Assembly: GCA_964527775.1 (NCBI GenBank)
Contig: CAZGQS010000005.1
Location: forward strand, 1-64,000
Origin: VMCP01 sp964527775
GTDB taxonomy: Bacteria; Bacteroidota; Bacteroidia; NS11-12g; UBA955
Direction: 5' to 3'
Length of the DNA stretch: 64,000 nucleotides
Shown here: piece by piece, positions 1 through 8,963 of the stretch
Numbering within the stretch: the stretch's first letter is position 1
How the letters are laid out: each line of letters opens with the position of its first letter
Program-made: the position numbers and the translations under genes
Notes under the pieces: generated by a model
What the model was told of the DNA's origin: nothing
Seen by the model: only the letters and a program-made list of their open reading frames with translations
The model's database searches: none

Positions 1-53
1 AGAGCAACTGACTCATAATCAGTAGGTGCTTGGTTCGATTCCAAGTGGGCCCA
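1..53 (+). tRNA. tRNA-Met (CAT), 3' part only
   Basis: The window opens inside a tRNA. The anticodon stem ACTGA/TCAGT encloses a 7-nt loop with anticodon CAT (16-18). A canonical T-arm (CTTGG, TTCGATT, CCAAG) follows, then acceptor strand TGGGCCC at 46-52 and discriminator A at 53. CCA is not encoded, which is common in Bacteroidota. The 5' acceptor strand and most of the D-arm lie outside the window, so elongator Met and lysidine-modified Ile2 cannot be told apart with certainty. Confidence 0.85.
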
Positions 54-56
54 CAG

Positions 57-84
57 AAAGCCTCTCAGCAATGGGGGGCTTTTT
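57..84 (+). terminator. Intrinsic terminator of the tRNA-Met transcript
   Basis: AAAGCCTC (57-64) pairs with GGGGCTTT (75-82, with one G-T pair), followed by a short T run. It lies 4 nt after the tRNA. Confidence 0.65.
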
Positions 85-94
85 AGTTGGTGCT

Positions 95-163
95 GGACTT
101 TGGACTTTGGTCCTTGGTCTTTGGCTGACTGCTGACCGCTGACTGCTGACCGCTGACCGCTGT
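95..163. repeat. Heptanucleotide tandem array, GGACTTT/GCTGACC type
   Basis: Ten consecutive 7-nt units can be cut in one phase: GGACTTT twice, GGTCCTT, GGTCTTT, GGCTGAC, TGCTGAC, CGCTGAC and variants. It belongs to the dispersed 7-nt family also found at 16463, 16683, 23841, 26547, 27361 and 32201. It is non-coding here, between the tRNA terminator and the polysaccharide operon. Confidence 0.85.
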
Positions 164-180
164 TCGGTGAAACGAACTAC

Positions 181-262
181 ACACTAAACTATCATCTGTA
201 CACACTAATCCTCAACTCTAAACTCTCAACCCTAAACTCTAAACTCTCAACCCTAAACTCAA
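181..262. repeat. Heptanucleotide tandem array, CTAAACT/CTCAACC type
   Basis: Units ACACACT (at 181 and 202, 21 nt apart) and then CTCAACT, CTAAACT and CTCAACC alternate with a strict 7-nt period. The unit word differs from the array just upstream but has the same period. The array at 27361 contains the related units CTAAACG and CTACACC. The rest of the gap to 476 shows no gene or clear structure. Confidence 0.8.
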
Positions 263-476
263 TTGTAATGTTGTTGTAAAATAAAACCATCAAGTCTCTA
301 CAAAATAGTTTGATGCATCTACCTAATATTTGGTATGTAACTGTTAATATATGATGTTTTTAACATTCTTTTTGGTCATCAATTTGTGATTGAAAAGCCT
401 TCGACATTTTGTCTTTCCCAATGTTTCATTCGTCGAAATAACCCTGATTTCACACTATGTTAACGGTACTATTTAA

Positions 477-484
477 TACCTTTG
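477..484 (+). promoter_or_regulatory. Bacteroidota -7 promoter element TACCTTTG
   Basis: TACCTTTG matches the Bacteroidota -7 consensus TAnnTTTG. It lies 86 nt before the first polysaccharide gene and would drive the operon. No convincing -33 TTTG is seen 17-20 nt upstream. Confidence 0.45.
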
Positions 485-570
485 CAGTGCAAAATGCTCT
501 GAGATTTTTACTCTTAAATCTAAAAGTTTTTACTGCACGTCAACATCGAATTTTGGTCTCGGAATAGAAC

Positions 571-1146
571 ATGATAGAAAGAATAATTGCCCTCCTGCTG
601 CTGATTTTGCTGCTCCCTTTCTTTTTGGTGATTTTCTTGCTGATTTACATTGAAGACGGTTATCCCTTTGTTTTTAGGCAGTTTAGAGTGGGGCAACACG
701 GAAGCGTGTTTGTGTTTTATAAAATCAGAACCATGCGCCGCGATACCCCAGAAACATCTACTAGTGAGTTGGATGAGATTGGAAAGTGGGTGCTGATAAC
801 AGGTTATTATTTGCGCAAATACTCCATCGATGAAGCCATGAACCTCATCAACATCATTAAAGGAGATATGTCCTTCATTGGGCCACGCCCCTTGATTGCT
901 TCTGAAGTGTACATGCACGAAAAACGCCACGAATTGGGAATTTATAAACAAAAACCAGGTGTTACCGGTTGGGCACAAATCAACGGACGCGACATCATTT
1001 CGGATGATCGAAAATTGGAATTAGAGAAGTATTATCTTGATAATAAGAGTTTTAGACTCAAATACATCATTTTGATGAAAACCATATTCTATGTGTTTTG
1101 GGCTGTTCGACAAAAATTAAGCAAGCCCGCAAGTTCCCAAGAATAG
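571..1146 (+). CDS. Initiating sugar-phosphate transferase (PglC-like)
   Basis: Bacterial sugar transferase (PF02397) that would load the first sugar-1-phosphate onto undecaprenyl phosphate at the inner membrane, starting repeat-unit synthesis. Visible marks: one N-terminal hydrophobic re-entrant segment (residues 3-27), KIRTMR near 51-56, MSFIGPRPL near 99-107 and PGVTGWAQINGRD near 128-140. At 191 aa it is the short monotopic PglC-type form, without the extra membrane helices of WcaJ/WbaP. An in-frame TAG at 565-567 makes ATG 571 the earliest start. It is the first gene of an operon with an exporter, chain-length factor and glycosyltransferases. The sugar cannot be told from sequence. Confidence 0.9.
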   Translation: MIERIIALLLLILLLPFFLVIFLLIYIEDGYPFVFRQFRVGQHGSVFVFYKIRTMRRDTPETSTSELDEIGKWVLITGYYLRKYSIDEAMNLINIIKGDMSFIGPRPLIASEVYMHEKRHELGIYKQKPGVTGWAQINGRDIISDDRKLELEKYYLDNKSFRLKYIILMKTIFYVFWAVRQKLSKPASSQE

Positions 1147-1168
1147 TTTTAATCGTGATTATACTCCC

Positions 1169-1176
1169 TAATTTTG
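1169..1176 (+). promoter_or_regulatory. -7 promoter element TAATTTTG
   Basis: TAATTTTG matches TAnnTTTG, 55 nt before the exporter gene and just after the transferase stop. It suggests an internal operon promoter. Confidence 0.4.
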
Positions 1177-1231
1177 CCGCCATTTTGAGTTTGTTCACAT
1201 GTAACTCAAGAGGCGGAGCTCTGCAAAATCC

Positions 1232-3604
1232 ATGAAATTAAATATGTTTACCTTGAAATATAAGTCTTTTATTGCCCTTCTTCTTTTTGTTTCTGTTGGA
1301 CTTTTATTAAATGCCCAAGTCAATTTTGGGAAAACCAAATCGAGCGATTATTCCGATCAAGAAATACTTCAACTCATTCAAAAAGCGGAGAATGCTGGAT
1401 TGGGCGAAGCGCAAATTGTAGATATTGCCAAGGCTCAAGGTGTTCAAGACGCTGAATTGGAAAAGTTTAGAGAACGAGTTCTGAACTTGAAAAAATCAGT
1501 GAACGTCCTCCCTGAAAAAAATCAGCCCACAAACAGTCCGTCCATCAGAACACAGAGTCAAGAGACTGAGCCAAAAGTTCCGGCTCCACTTGCTGAGCCG
1601 CAGCCCAACGACGGCCAATTTGCTTGGGATTTTGCCCGATTGTTTGATGAAAAACGTTTTCCTGCATTCGCTAACGGCAGAACCTTTAAGGCGCCAGATC
1701 AATACATCATTGGCGTGGGTGATGAAATCAGTGTAACTGTATTTGGCAATAGTTATTTCAACAAAGTGAGCCGAGTGGATGACCGCGGACGAATTGATTT
1801 GGGTACCGCTTTGGGAAAAGTATATGTAAAAGGATTGGCCTTTTCGAAGTTAGAAAAAGTCATAGCATCGGCCGTAGGCCAAAAAATAAATCTCAACGGA
1901 AATGAACTAGAAGTAGATCTTTCGTTTTCCCGACAAATATCTGTGAATGTGACCGGCGAGGTTCAGAAACCGGGCACTTACCAACTTCCGGCGGCCAATA
2001 CGGTGTTTAATCTTTTGGTGCTTTCGGGTGGTCCCACAAAATTGGGGAGTGTACGTAATATTGATGTGATAAGAGGTGGTAAGTCATTGTATAACTTTGA
2101 TTTATATGAGTTTCTGTTGAATCCCGAAAATAATTTATTCTTAGAAGACGGAGATTTTATTGTGGTGAAACCCATCCAAAAGACGGTGGTAATTAAAGGA
2201 GGAGTTCAGCGTCCTGGTAAGTTCGAACTTCTTAAAAATGAAGGGTTTAATCATGCGGTCAAATTTGCCGGAGGATTTTCGGCTAAAGCCGATGATTCAC
2301 GCGTGACCATTTCCCGACTTGACGGTAAGGAAAGAACTTTAGTTCAGATGAACTATTCCAAAGAAATGTCCCCCGAAAAACTTGAATTAAAAGACGGCGA
2401 TGAGGTATTTATTTTTGAGCAAAGCGATGATTTGCAAAACAAAGTAAAGGTATCGGGTGAAGTGTATTTTCCTGGAACGTATTCCCTGAAATCGGCGATG
2501 AATGTCAAGAATTTGTTGGAGTTGGCGGGTGGTTTGACGAATCAATCGAATCAGGAGATGGCCTTTGTGATACGCACTTTGACCGATGGGAGTGCTGAGT
2601 ATTTGCGACTTCCCTTGACGGACAGTGAATTGTCCAACTTTTTGCTGCAGAACAACGATCAGCTAATCATTTTCGCAAAATCACGGTTTATAGATGCCTT
2701 TCAAGTGGAAGTTCGCGGGGAGGTGAGAAATCCGGTGAAGATTGACTACAAAAAAGGGTTAACCTTGGGCGTTTTATTGGATTTTGCCGGGGGACTAAAA
2801 TACAGTGCAGATGCGGCCGAAGTAGAAATATTGAGGAGTTCGATTCACAAAAGTGACTTTAAATTGGGAGATAGAAATAAGACCGAATCCCTGAAAATAG
2901 CCTTGAACGCTAGTGGATTTGAGAATATTCCTTTGATGGCTGAAGACATTGTCATTGTAAGAAGGGTGTCGAATTTAAACGACCGAATAGGTGTACAAAT
3001 CGAGGGTGAAGTAACGCATCCTGGGGTATTTGTGATGGCCAAGAACGAGAATCGGGTGCGTGATTTAATTGAAAAGGGCGGAGGATTGACGGAGTTTGCC
3101 TACCCGGAAGCGGCGCAGATTTATCGTAAAAACGGACAGCAGTTGGTGTTCAATTTGAAAGATGTATTGAAGTCCAAAAACAGCGAATACAACTATCGTT
3201 TGGAAGAGGGAGATAGACTTTTTGTGCCCTTGAAGCAAGATCTGGTTTTACTGCCCAACACAGATACTTTATTGAGTCAAGACAAGATTTTGGCACCCCA
3301 TATTTCGGGTAAGCGTGCCAGTTTTTATATGAAGAATTATTCTTTGGGATTCAACAAGGAATTCAAGAAAAAGCGCTTGTACGTGGTTGAGCCGGGTGGG
3401 AAAATTGACCGGTCTAAGAATTTTGGATTGTTTGTCGTTACCCCAAAGGTTGCCGCAGGATCAGAAATTCATTTTCAGCCAGCACCTATGAAAGCACCTA
3501 AGAAAGAGGTTGATAGCAAAACAGATTGGAATCGAGTGATTGAAAACTTCACGGTAAAACTGACTGGATTCGCCACTTTGTGGGTATTGTTAAGTAGAAT
3601 TTAA
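1232..3604 (+). CDS. Polysaccharide export outer-membrane protein with multiple SLBB domains
   Basis: Wza-like exporter that would form the outer-membrane channel for the assembled polysaccharide. A signal peptide (about residues 10-28, ending LLLNAQ) precedes a Pro/Gln-rich linker. The polysaccharide export domain starts near residue 155 (YIIGVGDEISVTVFG). Five SLBB-type modules follow, each opening with a GE/GGVxxPG-like strand turn (GEVQKPGTY, GGVQRPGKF, GEVYFPGTY, GEVRNPVKI, GEVTHPGVF) and ending in an AGG/GGG turn. The C-terminus ends in a short hydrophobic helix. E. coli Wza is about 380 aa, so this is a long multi-SLBB form. No lipobox cysteine is seen, unlike classical Wza. The stop lies 4 nt before the Wzz-like gene. 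Confidence 0.9.
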   Translation: MKLNMFTLKYKSFIALLLFVSVGLLLNAQVNFGKTKSSDYSDQEILQLIQKAENAGLGEAQIVDIAKAQGVQDAELEKFRERVLNLKKSVNVLPEKNQPTNSPSIRTQSQETEPKVPAPLAEPQPNDGQFAWDFARLFDEKRFPAFANGRTFKAPDQYIIGVGDEISVTVFGNSYFNKVSRVDDRGRIDLGTALGKVYVKGLAFSKLEKVIASAVGQKINLNGNELEVDLSFSRQISVNVTGEVQKPGTYQLPAANTVFNLLVLSGGPTKLGSVRNIDVIRGGKSLYNFDLYEFLLNPENNLFLEDGDFIVVKPIQKTVVIKGGVQRPGKFELLKNEGFNHAVKFAGGFSAKADDSRVTISRLDGKERTLVQMNYSKEMSPEKLELKDGDEVFIFEQSDDLQNKVKVSGEVYFPGTYSLKSAMNVKNLLELAGGLTNQSNQEMAFVIRTLTDGSAEYLRLPLTDSELSNFLLQNNDQLIIFAKSRFIDAFQVEVRGEVRNPVKIDYKKGLTLGVLLDFAGGLKYSADAAEVEILRSSIHKSDFKLGDRNKTESLKIALNASGFENIPLMAEDIVIVRRVSNLNDRIGVQIEGEVTHPGVFVMAKNENRVRDLIEKGGGLTEFAYPEAAQIYRKNGQQLVFNLKDVLKSKNSEYNYRLEEGDRLFVPLKQDLVLLPNTDTLLSQDKILAPHISGKRASFYMKNYSLGFNKEFKKKRLYVVEPGGKIDRSKNFGLFVVTPKVAAGSEIHFQPAPMKAPKKEVDSKTDWNRVIENFTVKLTGFATLWVLLSRI

Positions 3605-3608
3605 AGAA

Positions 3609-4658
3609 ATGTCACAAGAACTGAGACCACAAATGAGGTTCCGCGACGATGAGATATCGTTGAGGGAAATTCTGTTTAAACTTTATAAATGGGTTAAAGT
3701 ATTAAGATCTAATTGGTTGAAATTGTTGATTTCAGGGTTAGTTGGAGGTGTTTTGGGATTTATTTATCAAGCGAATAAAAAAATAATCTACAAAGCGGAT
3801 TTGGTTTTTGTGACAGTTGAACCAGATAAAGGAAGCTTAGGTAAATTAAGTTCTTTAGGATCGCAATTTGGTTTTGATTTTGGAGGTGGAAATTCAGGAG
3901 CTTTTGGAGGTGATAACCTGTTGGAGCTTATGAAAAGTAGACAATTAGTGGAGCAGACATTGTTTGATAGTTTAATTTATAATGGTGTCAGTTACCGGCT
4001 ACTTGAATTTTATCTCCGTCGTGATTCAATGGATACATCCAAAACGCCTAAAGTAGATTTGAATAATATTGTTCGACGTGAAGATTGCGGATTTCGTCAA
4101 GATTCATTGCTCAAGGTGGTATACAAAAGGATTTGCGAGAAGAATTTAAATATTGTCTCGCAGGATAAGGATTTGGCGTTCAAAAGAGTAACCTTTACGG
4201 ATCTAGATCCAGTTTTTGCAAAAAATTTCGTAGAGCGACTGACAGATAATGTGACAAACTATTATTTGGAGACTAAAACTAGGCAGTCTAGAGCCAATAT
4301 TAGAATGTTAGAACTTAAGGCCGATAGTGTAGGAAGAGTTTTGCAAAGCAAAATGTTGTCAGCAGCGTTACAACGTGATCAAAATCAGTTTTTAACAAAT
4401 TCCACCGGTGCTGTATCCATGGTTAAACAACAAATAGAAGTTCAATTATTGACCACAATGTACGGTGAAGTTGTAAAGAACTTAGAATTATCAAAAACAA
4501 TGGCTGCCATGAGTGAGCCGTTAATTCAAATTATTGATAGGCCAAGATTTCCATTGGAAGATGATAGTGATAGAAAATTATTGTATTTGTTTTTTGGATG
4601 TTTATTTGGGTGGTTTTTTATGGGCGTAATAATTATTATTAAAGAGATAATTAAATAG
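3609..4658 (+). CDS. Wzz-type chain-length determinant, no kinase domain
   Basis: Inner-membrane polysaccharide co-polymerase that sets chain length and probably contacts the exporter. One membrane helix lies near residues 37-56, followed by a periplasmic domain with a Gly-rich stretch (near 80-98) and coiled-coil-prone helices. A Pro-containing motif IIDRPRFPLEDD precedes a second helix near 325-347. It ends there: the cytoplasmic tyrosine-kinase domain with Walker motifs found in many Wzc proteins is absent, and no separate kinase gene follows. It is translationally close to the exporter gene (4-nt gap). Confidence 0.85.
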   Translation: MSQELRPQMRFRDDEISLREILFKLYKWVKVLRSNWLKLLISGLVGGVLGFIYQANKKIIYKADLVFVTVEPDKGSLGKLSSLGSQFGFDFGGGNSGAFGGDNLLELMKSRQLVEQTLFDSLIYNGVSYRLLEFYLRRDSMDTSKTPKVDLNNIVRREDCGFRQDSLLKVVYKRICEKNLNIVSQDKDLAFKRVTFTDLDPVFAKNFVERLTDNVTNYYLETKTRQSRANIRMLELKADSVGRVLQSKMLSAALQRDQNQFLTNSTGAVSMVKQQIEVQLLTTMYGEVVKNLELSKTMAAMSEPLIQIIDRPRFPLEDDSDRKLLYLFFGCLFGWFFMGVIIIIKEIIK

Positions 4659-4793
4659 AATTGTTGTTAACTTTAGTTGTACTAATTCTAATTTTTTGAT
4701 TAAGATAAATACTTGTAAAAACTGAATAACAAGATAGCTGTATTATTTATTTTAATTTTTGGGATACCTCTTTTTATAAGTGGCTTCAACTTT

Positions 4794-5783
4794 TTGTATT
4801 TTCTATATTTTGTAACTGTGCCAATAATTTTATTCAAAAAAAAATCAATTAAAGATAATTATAATATTAATTTGAATATTATTAAATTCTCAAGTAGGTA
4901 TCTTTTTGTTTTCTTTTCTATCGCTTTAGTTTTGTTTTTAATGGGGGATCTTAAGATATTAAATCGTGCAACAAATAGAGAAGGTGTTTTAAATTATAAT
5001 ACGAGTTTTTTTGATTTTATAGGTTCATTTTTATCTTATTTTATTATTTTTTTTAATTCTTTTAATTTTTCTAAGTACTTATTTAGTCAAAATCGTTTTA
5101 ATTTGTTGGCTGCAGCGATAGGCTCTAGTTTGTTATTTTTTCTAACAGGTACACGATGGCTGTTTATATTGAGCCTTTCGCCCATAATTATCTATGTATT
5201 AATGATAACAAAAATTAGAAATGTGATAATTTTTGTTCCGATTCTATTTGTTTTTTCACTATTTATTGCCATTATACGTTCCGGAAGTGCCGAATTAACA
5301 TTATTTTCTGCGTTTTATTGGGATGTTCCTTCATTTCAGAGTTATTACATAGTTGAAAAATATCCTAGTGAAATCATTAAGGGATTTCAGTCTTTTGTCA
5401 ACGGGAATATATTAATACTCATCCCTAGGTTCCTATGGCATCATAAACCAGAAGATTTTGCGATTGTTGATTATATGCGTAAAGAGTTGGGAACTAGGTA
5501 TGATGAAGGTGCAACTGTTCTACCAGGGCTGATTGGTTCTTTTCATTTGTATGGAGGAATTCTATTTACACTACTGATTTTACTTCCTATTAGAATGTTG
5601 TTAAGTTGGTTAAATAAGGCCTTAATGGAAACGGGGTCATATAGATTGTTCTCTTTTGCGAGTGTTATAGTAATTGGGATCATTCTGCAATTTCGAGGAA
5701 TTAGTATTGCATATTTTCTTCCAGGTTTATTACAAATCATTTGGATTTTAATTCTTAATAATGAAGAAAATAGGGTTTTTTAA
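4794..5783 (+). CDS. Wzy-like O-antigen/capsule polymerase (multi-pass membrane protein)
   Basis: Very hydrophobic protein with about nine to ten predicted membrane helices and an extracytoplasmic segment around 180-240 (RFLWHHKPEDFAIVDYMR). The size, topology and position among flippase and transferases fit a polymerase joining repeat units in the periplasm. Sequence identity in Wzy families is low, so the call rests on topology and context. The TTG start given here truncates the first helix. The frame stays open upstream to a TAA at 4716, and a start at CTG 4722 would add MNNKIAVLFILIFGIPLF. No ATG exists in that stretch. The 3' end overlaps the next gene by 23 nt. Confidence 0.65.
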   Translation: MYFLYFVTVPIILFKKKSIKDNYNINLNIIKFSSRYLFVFFSIALVLFLMGDLKILNRATNREGVLNYNTSFFDFIGSFLSYFIIFFNSFNFSKYLFSQNRFNLLAAAIGSSLLFFLTGTRWLFILSLSPIIIYVLMITKIRNVIIFVPILFVFSLFIAIIRSGSAELTLFSAFYWDVPSFQSYYIVEKYPSEIIKGFQSFVNGNILILIPRFLWHHKPEDFAIVDYMRKELGTRYDEGATVLPGLIGSFHLYGGILFTLLILLPIRMLLSWLNKALMETGSYRLFSFASVIVIGIILQFRGISIAYFLPGLLQIIWILILNNEENRVF

Positions 5784-6819
5784 AATTCCAACGGAGATTA
5801 TAACATCATTTGATGTGGATTATACATTAGTTTATCCTGCAAATCTCTATCAATATTTTCGTAGTTTCCGTCATTTTTCGAAGCTTAGAATTAACAACGT
5901 TTTTAATTTTGAATATTTACTTAAAAAAGCTGAAGAACAATATGTTTCATTTAGAAAGTTCTTTTTTATTGCCCATAAATGGAATCGAACTAAGGAATTA
6001 AATCAATTAAATCGTTGTTACAATTGGGGTTTGGAGATGCGAGAATCTGGCATTTTGGTGATTGCATGGAATAAAAATGATCCTCAGACAATGGCCATGG
6101 CTGAAAGTGGCGCAGAGATTGTTTACTTGGAGAATGGTTTTTTTAGAGGCACACATTTATTCTGTTCAAAGCCGGAATTATTCCCCGTGATCAAGATTAA
6201 TTCTAAGTATAGTTTTTTATTTCAAACTACTTTGAACTTTTTTGATTGTGTTTTTGATTTTTTTGAAGCAAATAGAACTTTATTTTATTACAGTCAAACT
6301 ATATATAACAAAATCAATAAATTGAAGTATTTGGTAAGGAGTATTGGTAAAAGAAGTAAAACAGGAAATATATCTCAATCATATCTTTTGTTTATTGGGC
6401 AATTAGACTTTGATGCAAATACAATCATCCAAGGTAATAATCACAATTCCAAATCTGTAATAGAGTATTTAAGTAATGCAAAAAGTGATTTTTTTTACCG
6501 CCCTCATCCTAATACCTTTACAAGTAAAAGTGAAAAAAGATATATTCGAAAATTTCAGGATATAACCTTGGAACAGGAGATACTAAACTCCGAAATCATT
6601 ATTACCATTAATTCTAGTGCGGCAGTTTCAGCCTTATTAAAGAATAAATTGACACTTTTTTTAGGCGAAGGTGATCTGCCTGCCATTTTTCCAGAGTATT
6701 CTGTAAGTATAGGCGAGATTTTAACTAATAATCTACCGCAAAAGTTATGCGCCGTGGAAGTTAGATGCCGGTTGGAGTTATTTCGTCAAAATTCCCATTT
6801 AATAATTCAAAAGTCTTAG
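5761..6819 (+). CDS. Putative KpsC/KpsS-like capsule glycosyltransferase
   Basis: Soluble protein of 352 aa. Features recall the capsule synthesis KpsS/KpsC family (beta-Kdo and related transferases): an EN/EDGFFR-type motif (YLENGFFRGTH near 121-131), FYRPHPNT near 240-247, and INSSAAVSALLKNK near 281-294. In that family the RPHP segment and the S-A-LL stretch lie in the nucleotide-sugar domain. Overall similarity cannot be measured here, so the family call is tentative. Role inferred: adds a sugar to the repeat unit or lipid anchor in the cytoplasm. It overlaps the polymerase gene by 23 nt and ends 1 nt before the flippase gene. Confidence 0.5.
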   Translation: MKKIGFFKIPTEIITSFDVDYTLVYPANLYQYFRSFRHFSKLRINNVFNFEYLLKKAEEQYVSFRKFFFIAHKWNRTKELNQLNRCYNWGLEMRESGILVIAWNKNDPQTMAMAESGAEIVYLENGFFRGTHLFCSKPELFPVIKINSKYSFLFQTTLNFFDCVFDFFEANRTLFYYSQTIYNKINKLKYLVRSIGKRSKTGNISQSYLLFIGQLDFDANTIIQGNNHNSKSVIEYLSNAKSDFFYRPHPNTFTSKSEKRYIRKFQDITLEQEILNSEIIITINSSAAVSALLKNKLTLFLGEGDLPAIFPEYSVSIGEILTNNLPQKLCAVEVRCRLELFRQNSHLIIQKS

Positions 6820-6820
6820 A

Positions 6821-7885
6821 ATGCTTAGATTTACATCGCAAGTCTTTAATTCAGGATTTAATTTGATTTTTGGATTGCTAATAATGTATCTTCCTTCTTT
6901 AGAGTATTTTTTTGTCTTTTTTTTAACAATCAGTTCTTTATCAACTAGTTTGTTTTTAATGCATTGGGAACGGTCTAAGCAAAAATTCTTGGTGCCTTCG
7001 CTTAGAACAGGATTGTTGGCTTTGTCTTTTTTAGTGATATGTGTTTATTGGCTTGTGCCTGTGAATCTTGGGTTTAATGCCCAGTTAATTCTGAGTGCGG
7101 TACTAGTGTCGTTATTGTTGTCTTATTATACTTTGCTTAGCTCATATTTTGCCTTATTGAATAACCGTCTGAATGTGTTCTTAAGTTTTTTTATCAGAAT
7201 AATTATTGGTGTTGTTTTCGTATTGTTTCATTTAAATATGATTTCAATTATCTTTTATTGTGTAACATATTTTATTATAATATTATTTTCATTTTATTGG
7301 ACAAGGGGATTTTATTTAGCCAATACTCAAGATGATATAGATTTGATTTATTTACATTCTGTTGAATATCCAAAAAATCAACTTTGGTTATATTTGTCGC
7401 CTAGGTTATTGGATTTTAATATTTTAGGGCAGGTTTATGTTTCCCGACAAGTTTTGAGTTTACTGGCTTTTTTGTTTGCTTTTAGAAGAACTATTTGGTT
7501 TGATGATTTATATAGAAGAGATGAAGTTTTTGAGATCAACAAACTAAAGAAATTGCTTTTGCCTTATCTCGGGTCGTTTATTTTGGTATTTTTATTCTCC
7601 TCTGTATTTCTTAAAACTGAATTATTTATAATTACATTAAGTTGGTTTTTTCTGATAATAGTTCAAGATTTGAAGGGCTATACAAATAGGGTGATTAACT
7701 TTAATTGGTTTCAACGGTCCTGGATAGTTCTACTTATTTTGTCTTTATCAGTTATTACTGTTGTATCAGTAAATGTGGGCTTTTTTACAAAAACGTATCA
7801 TGTTTTGCAGATGATGATCTTGATTGACTTGGTTCTGCTTTTTTTATCTGCATGGATATTTAAGAATGAAAAAGTTTATTTATAA
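6821..7885 (+). CDS. Wzx flippase-like membrane protein
   Basis: Ten or more hydrophobic segments spread over 354 aa, with short charged loops, mark an integral inner-membrane protein. A typical MATE/MOP-superfamily Wzx has 12-14 helices and about 420-480 aa, so this is short for the family. The assignment is inferred from the operon: every Wzx/Wzy system needs a lipid-linked oligosaccharide flippase, and no other gene here fits. Codon use is as AT-rich as its neighbours. The 3' end overlaps the next glycosyltransferase by 20 nt. Confidence 0.5.
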   Translation: MLRFTSQVFNSGFNLIFGLLIMYLPSLEYFFVFFLTISSLSTSLFLMHWERSKQKFLVPSLRTGLLALSFLVICVYWLVPVNLGFNAQLILSAVLVSLLLSYYTLLSSYFALLNNRLNVFLSFFIRIIIGVVFVLFHLNMISIIFYCVTYFIIILFSFYWTRGFYLANTQDDIDLIYLHSVEYPKNQLWLYLSPRLLDFNILGQVYVSRQVLSLLAFLFAFRRTIWFDDLYRRDEVFEINKLKKLLLPYLGSFILVFLFSSVFLKTELFIITLSWFFLIIVQDLKGYTNRVINFNWFQRSWIVLLILSLSVITVVSVNVGFFTKTYHVLQMMILIDLVLLFLSAWIFKNEKVYL

Positions 7886-8963
7886 TTTTAACATTGGAAT
7901 TCGATTTAATCCAAAAGCATCTAAAAAAATAGTTTTTTTATCATATTTAGGTCCTACTTCATTAATTTTAGATGATCTGAATTTAAAAAAACATCCAAAT
8001 GTTGAGCAACTTCGTTGTTTTATAAAAATTCTTTCATCGCATTATCGTTTTGTGATATTTGTCGATTATCGTAATTCTTTTTTAAAAATAAAATCTGATT
8101 TTTTGATTGGTTTTGGTTTAGCATATAGAAATAATTTTTATTATTCAAAACACAGGTTCTATTTTGCCACGGGTTCTAGTTCTGAATTTGTTTCAAAAGA
8201 AATCTTACGGGCAAAATCTCATTTGGATTTTGTGAATCCAAGTGAAGTACTTTGGCGAAATTCTGATCCTGCTGATGTTTGGGACGAAATTAATTCTGAG
8301 AGAATCTTATTGATTGGAAATAATTTTACAAAAAGTACTTTTCAGTTATGTAAAAAGCAGAATATTAGTTTGTTGCCTGGTAATTTTCTAAATGGAGATC
8401 TAAAACATCCTGTATCTCCTCAATCTATAAAATTAGATACTCTTTTGTGGTTTGGGAGTAATGGTTTGCTTCATAAGGGGTTGGATATTGCTGCTAATGT
8501 GGCCAGTATTTTGAATTGCAAGCTGATTGTAGTTGGAGTTTCACCCCGTGAAGTTCAGCTTGCAAATGATATTTGTAAAAATTACTCTTTAGAGTTTGAA
8601 TTACATGGTTTCCTAAGTTTAAAATCTTCGACATGGTATGATGTTCTAAATAGAGCGACCTTTGCTTTGTTTCCCTCCATTTCTGAAGGTATGAGTACGG
8701 GTGTTTTAACGTCAATTTTTTTTGGTTTATATCCAATCGTTACAGATCGATGTGGATGTGATGTTGGACACTTAGTTGAATTTAAAGAACGGTCTAAATT
8801 AGTGAATCAGTTTGTGGATGAATTAGCGAGTCTTAGGATTATGGATGAATTATTCATTCATCAAAAAATAATATTATGGCAGAATCAAATTCAAAAGAAT
8901 AATAGTTTAAATGCATTTTTTGAAATTTTAAAAGAAGCTTTAGAAGGTGAAGATATTAATTGA
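7866..8963 (+). CDS. Glycosyltransferase, GT4-like (GT-B fold)
   Basis: C-terminal GT-B domain: LLWFGSNGLLHKGLDIA starts the donor domain, followed by KLIVVGV, a histidine-glycine HGFLS strand, and the family signature PSISEGMSTGVLTSIFFGLYPI with the E-x7-E-like acidic pair degraded. It probably transfers one sugar of the repeat unit. ATG 7866 (MKKFIYNFN) is preferred over an upstream in-frame ATG at 7824 because the extension lies wholly inside the flippase gene and adds no domain. It overlaps the next gene by 17 nt, so translation is likely coupled. Confidence 0.8.
   Translation: MKKFIYNFNIGIRFNPKASKKIVFLSYLGPTSLILDDLNLKKHPNVEQLRCFIKILSSHYRFVIFVDYRNSFLKIKSDFLIGFGLAYRNNFYYSKHRFYFATGSSSEFVSKEILRAKSHLDFVNPSEVLWRNSDPADVWDEINSERILLIGNNFTKSTFQLCKKQNISLLPGNFLNGDLKHPVSPQSIKLDTLLWFGSNGLLHKGLDIAANVASILNCKLIVVGVSPREVQLANDICKNYSLEFELHGFLSLKSSTWYDVLNRATFALFPSISEGMSTGVLTSIFFGLYPIVTDRCGCDVGHLVEFKERSKLVNQFVDELASLRIMDELFIHQKIILWQNQIQKNNSLNAFFEILKEALEGEDIN

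Noticed and set aside
520..978. Minus-strand frame of 152 codons over the first polysaccharide gene
   Set aside because: Shadow of the sugar transferase gene, whose motifs are clear on the plus strand.
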